Shown here: piece after piece, positions 1 to 4,610 of the stretch
Layout: each line of letters opens with the position of its first letter
Numbering within the stretch: the stretch's first letter is position 1
DNA from: Kiritimatiellia bacterium
GTDB lineage: Bacteria > Verrucomicrobiota > Kiritimatiellia > RFP12 > UBA1067
Assembly: GCA_017389885.1 (NCBI GenBank)
Contig: JAFPDR010000097.1
Location: 1 to 5,976 of the forward strand
Direction: 5' to 3'
Length of the DNA stretch: 5,976 bases
The notes under the pieces: model-generated
What the model saw: only the letters and a program-made list of their open reading frames with translations
Told to the model about the DNA's origin: nothing
Database searches by the model: none
Made by a program: the position numbers and the translations under genes

Positions 1-263
1 GACGCCGCACGTGCCCGAAGTGCAAGGCCGGCTACCATGTCCGCAACCTCCCGCCGAAGGTGGAGGGTGTCTGCGACGTCTGCGGCGAGAAGCTCGTAAT
101 CCGCAAGGACGACAATCCCGAGACGGTGAAGGACCGCCTTGTCGTATACCACCGCGAGACGGAGCCGCTCATCGCGTTCTACCGAGACAAGGGCCTCCTG
201 AAGTCGGTTGACGGCACGATCGGCGTCGGCAACGTCGCCGCGGCGTTCCTCAAGGCGATGTGA
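1..263 (+). CDS. adk: Adenylate kinase, 3' part (zinc-LID type)
   Basis: This is the C-terminal 86 residues of adenylate kinase, the cytoplasmic enzyme that interconverts AMP + ATP and 2 ADP. The 5' part lies outside the window, and the first full codon begins at base 3. The fragment opens in the LID domain with RRTCPKC, followed by GYHV, PPK and CDVCG. Cysteines at fragment residues 4, 7, 24 and 27 form the C-x2-C-x16-C-x2-C set that binds structural zinc in many adenylate kinases. Next come the conserved [11 protein letters not shown] and the C-terminal [14 protein letters not shown], both typical of the family. The reading frame ends at TGA 261-263, whose last base is the first base of the map start codon, so the two genes are probably translationally coupled. 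In many bacteria adk lies between secY and map, so secY is expected upstream. Identification is firm; nothing can be said of the P-loop, which is off the window. Confidence 0.96.
   Translation, partial: RRTCPKCKAGYHVRNLPPKVEGVCDVCGEKLVIRKDDNPETVKDRLVVYHRETEPLIAFYRDKGLLKSVDGTIGVGNVAAAFLKAM
252..255 (+). promoter_or_regulatory. Ribosome binding site of map inside adk
   Basis: AAGG lies seven bases before ATG 263-265. This spacing supports ATG 263 as the map start rather than the in-frame GTG at 260, which is three bases closer and would add one residue. The site lies within the last codons of adk. Confidence 0.55.
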
Positions 264-1051
264 TGAAAGTCGACATAAAGACAAAGGCGCAGATAGAGAA
301 GATGCGCGAGGCGTGCCGCATGAGCGCGGAGATCCGCGACATGTGCGCCGCGGCCGTCGAGCCCGGCATGACCACCGCCGACATCGACGACATCGTGATC
401 GCGTACTGCGAGAAGCACAACGTCAAGGCGAGCTTCTACGAGTTCCCTGGCGGGAGGTACGCGCCCGACTTCCCGGGGCATCTGTGCGTCTCGATAAACG
501 ACGAGGTGATACACGGCGTTCCCGACCGCAACCGCGTGATAATGCCGGGCGACCTCGTGAAGACGGACGTCGGCATCTTCAAGAACGGATACAACGGCGA
601 CACTTCCAGGACCGTCGCGCTCGGAGTCACCGATCCCGAGGTTCTGCGCCTCGTCGAGGTGACGCGCCAGTGCCTGAAGGCCGGCATCGCGGCGTGCGGA
701 CCCGGCGTGCATCTCGGAGACGTCGGCTATGCGATCCAGAAGGTCGCTGAGGACGCGGGGTTCGGAATCGTCCGCGACTGGATCGGGCACGGCGTCGGAC
801 GTACCGTACACGAGGAGCCCGAGGTGCCGAACTACGGAAAGCCCGGGACGAAGCTCGTCCTGAGGCCCGGAATGACGATCGCGATCGAGCCGATGATATC
901 GATGACGAAGAAGGGCGAGCAGACGGACGTCCTTCCGAACGGCTGGACGGTCGTCACGCGCGACAGGTGCCTCTCGGCGCACTTCGAGCACACCGTGGCG
1001 ATCACGGACGACGGATGCGAGATTCTCACTTTGCCGGCGGACTATCCCTGA
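263..1051 (+). CDS. map: Methionine aminopeptidase, type I
   Basis: This cytoplasmic metalloprotease removes the initiator methionine from new proteins. The 262-residue length is normal for a type I enzyme without an N-terminal extension. The full metal and active-site set is visible: H84 in HGVPD, D102 in TDVG, D113 in GDTSRT, H176 in GHGVG, E209 in AIEP and E242 in FEHT. H183 in the following TVHEEP matches the conserved second histidine region. Between the N-terminal helices and HGVP there is a slightly longer loop (about residues 57-73, with two FPG motifs, FPGGRY and DFPGH) than in the E. coli protein as I recall it. That is probably a small loop insertion away from the metal ligands. 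The start is ATG 263, overlapping the adk stop by one base (TGATG). The gene ends 92 bases before nadK. ATA isoleucine codons are frequent (6 of 19), which is unusual for a G+C-rich gene. Confidence 0.97.
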   Translation: MKVDIKTKAQIEKMREACRMSAEIRDMCAAAVEPGMTTADIDDIVIAYCEKHNVKASFYEFPGGRYAPDFPGHLCVSINDEVIHGVPDRNRVIMPGDLVKTDVGIFKNGYNGDTSRTVALGVTDPEVLRLVEVTRQCLKAGIAACGPGVHLGDVGYAIQKVAEDAGFGIVRDWIGHGVGRTVHEEPEVPNYGKPGTKLVLRPGMTIAIEPMISMTKKGEQTDVLPNGWTVVTRDRCLSAHFEHTVAITDDGCEILTLPADYP

Positions 1052-1055
1052 AGCT

Positions 1056-1076
1056 CTTAAGCCCGAAGGCGCTTAG
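1056..1076 (+). terminator. Imperfect hairpin after map, possible weak terminator or attenuator
   Basis: Five bases after the map stop the RNA can fold into a stem of eight pairs with two single-base bulges (T1058 and C1070) and a GAA loop at 1065-1067. The arms are CTTAAGCCC and GGCGCTTAG. No run of T follows, so it is not a standard intrinsic terminator. It could slow polymerase, protect the adk-map mRNA end, or be chance. Confidence 0.25.
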
Positions 1077-1130
1077 GTCGAATGGCGGCTGATTGCTTGG
1101 GAGCGGATTGTCCGTCCGGCGCTATTCTGA

Positions 1131-1135
1131 AAGGA
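1131..1135 (+). promoter_or_regulatory. Ribosome binding site of nadK
   Basis: AAGGA lies eight bases before ATG 1144 and decides the start. An in-frame TTG at 1093 would extend the protein by 17 residues, but it has no such site and its extra sequence does not look like the family. TATTCT at 1123-1128 resembles a -10 element, but I find no -35 at a usual distance, so I do not call a promoter here. Confidence 0.7.
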
Positions 1136-1143
1136 AACGCGAC

Positions 1144-1914
1144 ATGACTGTCAGGTTCTACGCCAACGCGTCGAAGAGCGCGGCGCGCGCGGCCGCGGTG
1201 CGGCTCGCGGCGGAGGCCGCGAGGCTTGGCCTCGCCGTGTCGCGGCGCGGCGCATGCGACGCGGTCGTGGCGCTTGGCGGCGACGGAACGATACTCCGCG
1301 CCGTGAGGCGCTTCCCCGACATCCCAGTGCTCGGCTTCAACCTCGGCTCGCTCGGCTACCTCGCGAGCGTAGGCGAGGAGGATTTCGCCGGCGCGCTCGC
1401 GGCGCTCGCCGCGGGGAACTTCGCCGTCTCGGAGCGAGCGATGCTCGAGGTGGACGGGGTGACGGCGCTGAACGACGTTGCGATCATGCGCGAGATGACG
1501 GGGCATGCGGCGATACTGGACCTCTCCGCGAACGGAAGCTCCGCGACGCGCTACATGGCGGACGGAGTGATCGTCGCGACGCCAACGGGCTCCACCGCGT
1601 ATTCGCTCGCGGCGGGAGGTCCGGTCCTGATGCCCGACTCGCGCAGCTTCGTGGTGACGCCGATGAACCCGCACGCGCTCGGCGTGAGGCCGATGGTCGT
1701 GAGCGACGCCGTTCGCCTGCGCGTGACCTCGCGCCGCCACGTCGCGGGGGCGAGGGAGAGGGTCGGAGTGTATGCGGACGGAGAGAACGTCCGCATGCTC
1801 AAGCCGGGCGACACGGTGGAGATCGCGAAGTCGCAGCGCTGCGCGAAGCTCATCGAGCTCGAGGGATACGATCCGTACGAGGTCCTGAACAGAAAGCTGG
1901 GGTGGTCCAAATGA
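1144..1914 (+). CDS. nadK: NAD kinase
   Basis: This enzyme phosphorylates NAD at the 2'-OH of the adenosine ribose, using ATP or polyphosphate, to make NADP in the cytoplasm. The 256-residue protein shows the family signatures in order: GGDGT at residues 45-49 (the phosphate-donor motif), NLGSLGYL at 66-73, ALND at 108-111, then the long conserved block at 137-162 that includes YMADGVIV and TPTGSTAYS, and VTPMNPHAL at 171-179. The protein is somewhat shorter than the 270-300 residues common in the family. The saving is in the N-terminal Rossmann-like part and the linker before GGDGT; no catalytic motif is missing. ATG 1144 has a good ribosome binding site. The stop TGA (1912-1914) overlaps the next gene's ATG by four bases, indicating a two-gene transcription and translation unit with the nucleoside kinase. 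Confidence 0.95.
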   Translation: MTVRFYANASKSAARAAAVRLAAEAARLGLAVSRRGACDAVVALGGDGTILRAVRRFPDIPVLGFNLGSLGYLASVGEEDFAGALAALAAGNFAVSERAMLEVDGVTALNDVAIMREMTGHAAILDLSANGSSATRYMADGVIVATPTGSTAYSLAAGGPVLMPDSRSFVVTPMNPHALGVRPMVVSDAVRLRVTSRRHVAGARERVGVYADGENVRMLKPGDTVEIAKSQRCAKLIELEGYDPYEVLNRKLGWSK

Positions 1915-2837
1915 CGATAGAGGAACTCAACGAAGCCGTGGCGACAGGGGAGATCGACGAGGTCATCCGCGTCTGCGAGGCGCGGCAGGTGAAGGCGCTT
2001 TCCGCATTGGCGGACAGGATATGCGCGCAGAAGGGCGTGAGGGTGATACTCCTCTGCGGCGGCTCCTCGGCCGGAAAGACGACGACGGCGAAGAGGCTCT
2101 GCACGCAGCTCAGGGTCAACGGCGCGAAGGCGCTGCACATGTCGACGGACGACTATTTCGTGGGCGACGCGAGGAATCCGCGACATCCGGACGGATCCTT
2201 CGACTACGAGACGATCGAGGCCGTCGACTCCGCGCGCCTCGCGCAGGACCTCAAGGCGCTCATCGCGGGCGAGAGCGTGCACCTGCGGCGCTTCGACTTC
2301 GTGAAGCACGACGGATTCGACTCCGAGGCCGCGACGTCGATCACGGCTGACACCTACATCGTCCTCGAGGGAATCCATGCGCTGAATCCGCTCCTCACGC
2401 AGGACCTCCCCGAGGAGTGCAAGTTCCGCCTCTTCATCGAGCCGAAGACTCAGATCACGGTGTTCGCGCTGACGAAGCTCTCGGCGCAGGACGGGAGGCT
2501 GCTGAGGCGCCTTGTGAGGGACAACCAGTTCCGCAAGATGAGTCCGCTCGAGACGTTCACCCTCTGGCCGCAGGTTATAGACGGCGAGGAGAAGTGGATC
2601 AACCCCTACAGGAAGTTCGCGGACGCGGAGTTCGACTCCGGGCTCGACTACGAGCTCGCGGTGCTGAAGCCGTATGCGGCCGGACTCGTCGAGCTCGTGC
2701 GCAGGCGCCGTCCGGAGGAGAAGAAGGCGTACCTCTTCACGGAGCTCTTCGAGGCGATTCGTCCGGCGCATCCGAACATCGTCCCCGGAGACTCGATACT
2801 CCGCGAGACGATCGGCGGCAGCCAGCTCGAATACTGA
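1911..2837 (+). CDS. Uridine kinase-like nucleoside kinase (kinase domain only)
   Basis: This is a P-loop nucleoside kinase of the uridine kinase/phosphoribulokinase superfamily, expected to phosphorylate a nucleoside such as uridine or cytidine with ATP or GTP. The 308 residues begin with a helical stretch of about 42 residues, followed by Walker A GGSSAGKTT (50-58), STDDYF (78-83), GSFDYETIEAVD (95-106), RRFDFVKHDG (126-135), LEGIHALNP (152-160), LLRRLVRDNQF (197-207), LWPQVIDGEEKWI (218-230) and YELAVLKPYA (247-256). This order matches the C-terminal half of the roughly 550-residue nucleoside kinases that carry ThrRS-like TGS and editing-type domains at the N-terminus; those domains are absent here. 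The open frame continues upstream through nadK, but that sequence is an arginine-rich shadow, so ATG 1911 is the start, preceded by a weak GGGGTGG (1899-1905). The ATGA overlap with nadK implies coupled translation. The superfamily is certain; the exact substrate is inferred. Confidence 0.88.
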   Translation: MTIEELNEAVATGEIDEVIRVCEARQVKALSALADRICAQKGVRVILLCGGSSAGKTTTAKRLCTQLRVNGAKALHMSTDDYFVGDARNPRHPDGSFDYETIEAVDSARLAQDLKALIAGESVHLRRFDFVKHDGFDSEAATSITADTYIVLEGIHALNPLLTQDLPEECKFRLFIEPKTQITVFALTKLSAQDGRLLRRLVRDNQFRKMSPLETFTLWPQVIDGEEKWINPYRKFADAEFDSGLDYELAVLKPYAAGLVELVRRRRPEEKKAYLFTELFEAIRPAHPNIVPGDSILRETIGGSQLEY

Positions 2838-2849
2838 CGGGGCGGCGTC

Positions 2850-2864
2850 CGTCTGGCGGAGACG
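2850..2864 (+). terminator. Small hairpin after the nucleoside kinase gene, possible weak terminator
   Basis: CGTCT and AGACG form a perfect five-pair stem around a GGCGG loop, twelve bases after the kinase stop. It is followed by AAATTT (2865-2870), only a very short T run. It occupies the place where a -35 element of the downstream promoter would lie. As a terminator it is weak; chance is quite possible. Confidence 0.25.
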
Positions 2865-2869
2865 AAATT

Positions 2870-2878
2870 TGGTATAAT
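2870..2878 (+). promoter_or_regulatory. Extended -10 promoter for the EF-hand membrane protein gene
   Basis: TGGTATAAT is an exact match to the extended -10 consensus TGnTATAAT of the main sigma factor. It sits in a conspicuous A+T-rich patch within G+C-rich DNA. No TTGACA-like -35 is present 16-18 bases upstream (CGTCTG and its neighbours), consistent with an extended -10 promoter that does not depend on one. Transcription would begin near 2884-2886, giving a leader of about 25 bases before ATG 2910. The downstream argS may be co-transcribed, because only 15 bases separate the two genes. Confidence 0.7.
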
Positions 2879-2899
2879 AGTATGCATTCAGGAAACAGC

Positions 2900-2905
2900 A
2901 AGGAG
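2900..2905 (+). promoter_or_regulatory. Ribosome binding site of the EF-hand membrane protein gene
   Basis: AAGGAG precedes ATG 2910 with a rather short spacer of four bases. It supports this start, the first ATG after the predicted transcription start that lies in the long open frame. Confidence 0.65.
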
Positions 2906-2909
2906 CAAA

Positions 2910-4595
2910 ATGAGCTACAACTGGAAATGGTTTAGGGCCGGGCGCATGAGCCAGGTCTCGCTTACGTGCGGCGCGGACATCGCCGCCCTCGCGGAACTCG
3001 ACCGCAAGCAGTGGATCGCGATTTCGATGCCTACGACGGGCGTCAGGTTCGACGCGCGGATGCTCGAGCTCATGGATACGGACCACGACGGACGCATCCG
3101 CACGCCGGAGGTTCTTGCGGCGATCGATTTCCTCAAGGCCAAGAAGGTCGACTTCGACTCTCTCTTCACCGCCGGCGAGGCGGAGGAGAAGGCGCTTGCG
3201 GACGTCACGGCGAAGCAGGCCGACCTCGCCGCGCTCGCTCCCTCCGACGCCGACAAGAAGGCTCTCGCCGACTGGGAGGCGCAGGGCAAGTCCCCCGAAG
3301 TCGCCGTTGCGGGCGATGCCACGGCCGACGCGAACGCGGCGCTCGCGGCGGTTGAGCCTGTCGTCGACGCGTTCTTCCTTCCGCCCGAGGACATGCCCCT
3401 CGTCACCGAGGAGGCGGACAAGGTGCTTCCGCTCAAGGACCACCTCAACCCCAAGCACCTCGAGGCGATCCTCGCGTTCGCCGAGAAGTGCGTGAAGCCG
3501 GTGCTCGGAGAGAAGGACTCCCTCACGCGCATGGAGTGGAAGAAGGTGAAGGGCGCGTTCGCTCCCTACCGCGCGTGGGCTGGCGCGAAGCCCGTCATGA
3601 ACGCGGGCAAGAAGGGCGAGCTGGACGACGAGGAGCGCGTCCTGCGCTACAAGCTCCACCTCGTCGAGTTCCTCGAGAACTACGTCAACATGCGCCGCCT
3701 CTACGACCTCAAGGAGCTCGCCGTGTTCCAGACGGGTACGCTCCGCATCGACGCGAAGGAGATGAACCTCTGCTTCCACGTCGAGAGCGAGGCCGCGCAC
3801 TCCGCGCTCGTCGAGAAGTCCAACTGCTGCGTCATCTACCTCAAGCTCTCGCGTCCGTCCGAAGGCGCGACTCGCCAGATATGCGCCGTAGTCACTGCGG
3901 GCGCGGTCGCGCAGCTCTACGTCGGCAGGAACGGCGTGTTCTACGACCGCGACGGGAAGGACTGGGACGCCGTCGTCACCAAGGTCGTCGAGGCTCAGGT
4001 GTCGCTCGCGGAGGCCTTCTGGGCTCCCTGGCGCAAGCTCGGCGAGGGAATCGCCGCGGCGGTTAAGAAGTTCCTCGGCGACAAGCAGGCCGCGGCGCAG
4101 AAGAACGTCGAGGCCGGCACGCAGAACGCGCAGGCGGGAGGCGCCGCGATGGCGAGCTCCGTCGCCGCCATCGGCATTGGCGTCGCGATGGTCGGTTCGG
4201 CTGCCGCGGCGCTCATGGCCGCGATCTCCAGCATGACTGCGCTTCAGATCGCGATTTCCATCGTAGCGCTCATCCTCGTCGTGTCGCTGCCGAGCGTGAT
4301 CCTCACGTGGTTCAAGCTCAGGAAGCGCGACATCGGCGCGATCCTCAACGCGTGCGGCTGGGCGATCAACCGTCCGATGCGCTTCTCGATGAAGCGCGCG
4401 AGGGCGTTCACGGTCTGCGCGCCGTGCCGCTGCTGGCGCATCCTGCTGGCGATCGTCCTCGTCCTGGCCCTTGCGGGCGCGGCGCTCTGGTTCTTCTGCC
4501 CGTGCAGGAAGGGATGCAAGGCCAAGGAGGCGCCTGCGGCCGAAGCGGCGCCCGCCGCCGAAGCTCCCGCCGCCCCGGCGCCTGCCGCAGAGTAA
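2910..4595 (+). CDS. Uncharacterised EF-hand membrane protein with three membrane segments
   Basis: A 561-residue protein of unknown function. A perfect 12-residue EF-hand loop lies at residues 56-67 (DTDHDGRIRTPE; D56, D58, D60 and E67 as calcium ligands). A Lys/Ala/Asp-rich, probably helical region follows to about 150, then a mixed soluble domain (about 150-400) containing YVGRNGVFYDRDGKDWD (337-353) and AFWAPWRK (369-376). Hydrophobic segments lie at about 411-437, 442-468 and 509-529. The first two form a hairpin, followed by a basic stretch with LKLRKRDIGAILNACGWAINRP (split here for reading: 469-480 and 481-489). Cysteines 503, 506 and 508 precede the last membrane segment and 530, 532 and 536 follow it. 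The tail 539-561 is Ala/Pro/Glu only after KEA. There is no N-terminal signal peptide. Basic residues between segments 2 and 3 suggest that the N-terminal domain is cytoplasmic and the tail external. It has its own promoter and lies 15 bases before argS. It resembles uncharacterised proteins I recall from Bacteroidota and PVC bacteria; this is unverified. The gene is certain, the function unknown. Confidence 0.85.
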   Translation: MSYNWKWFRAGRMSQVSLTCGADIAALAELDRKQWIAISMPTTGVRFDARMLELMDTDHDGRIRTPEVLAAIDFLKAKKVDFDSLFTAGEAEEKALADVTAKQADLAALAPSDADKKALADWEAQGKSPEVAVAGDATADANAALAAVEPVVDAFFLPPEDMPLVTEEADKVLPLKDHLNPKHLEAILAFAEKCVKPVLGEKDSLTRMEWKKVKGAFAPYRAWAGAKPVMNAGKKGELDDEERVLRYKLHLVEFLENYVNMRRLYDLKELAVFQTGTLRIDAKEMNLCFHVESEAAHSALVEKSNCCVIYLKLSRPSEGATRQICAVVTAGAVAQLYVGRNGVFYDRDGKDWDAVVTKVVEAQVSLAEAFWAPWRKLGEGIAAAVKKFLGDKQAAAQKNVEAGTQNAQAGGAAMASSVAAIGIGVAMVGSAAAALMAAISSMTALQIAISIVALILVVSLPSVILTWFKLRKRDIGAILNACGWAINRPMRFSMKRARAFTVCAPCRCWRILLAIVLVLALAGAALWFFCPCRKGCKAKEAPAAEAAPAAEAPAAPAPAAE

Positions 4596-4596
4596 C

Positions 4597-4600
4597 GAGG
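4597..4600 (+). promoter_or_regulatory. Weak ribosome binding site of argS
   Basis: GAGG in the 15-base gap lies ten bases before ATG 4611, longer than ideal. No better site or alternative start is seen, and the protein sequence from ATG 4611 matches the ArgRS N-terminus, so the start stands. Translation may lean on ribosomes ending the preceding gene. Confidence 0.4.
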
Positions 4601-4610
4601 CACCACGGCC

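Noticed and set aside
346..351. Second EF-hand in the 561-residue protein (residues 346-353, DRDGKDWD; coordinates here are residue numbers)
   Set aside because: The aspartates do not fall at positions 1, 3, 5 and 12 with glycine at 6, so it is not a proper EF-hand loop.
1097..1128. Possible promoter before nadK (TTGGGA and TATTCT)
   Set aside because: The spacing is 20 bases and both hexamers are poor matches, so it is not better than chance.
1093..1143. A longer nadK starting at TTG 1093
   Set aside because: No ribosome binding site precedes it, the 17 extra residues do not look like the family, and ATG 1144 has AAGGA at good spacing.
1254..1910. Upstream extension of the nucleoside kinase by 219 residues through nadK
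   Set aside because: The added sequence is arginine-rich, out of frame with nadK and lacks any domain; the kinase family similarity begins after ATG 1911.
2854..2872. Possible sigma-54 site (TGGC followed by TTTGG)
   Set aside because: The GG-GC spacing required for -24/-12 is not met, and the adjacent TGnTATAAT explains the region better.
1551..3800. A 749-codon open frame on the - strand spanning nadK, the nucleoside kinase and the EF-hand gene
   Set aside because: It runs antisense to three well-supported genes, is rich in Arg, Leu, Glu, Val and His as expected of the complement of G+C-rich codons, and has no recognisable domain.
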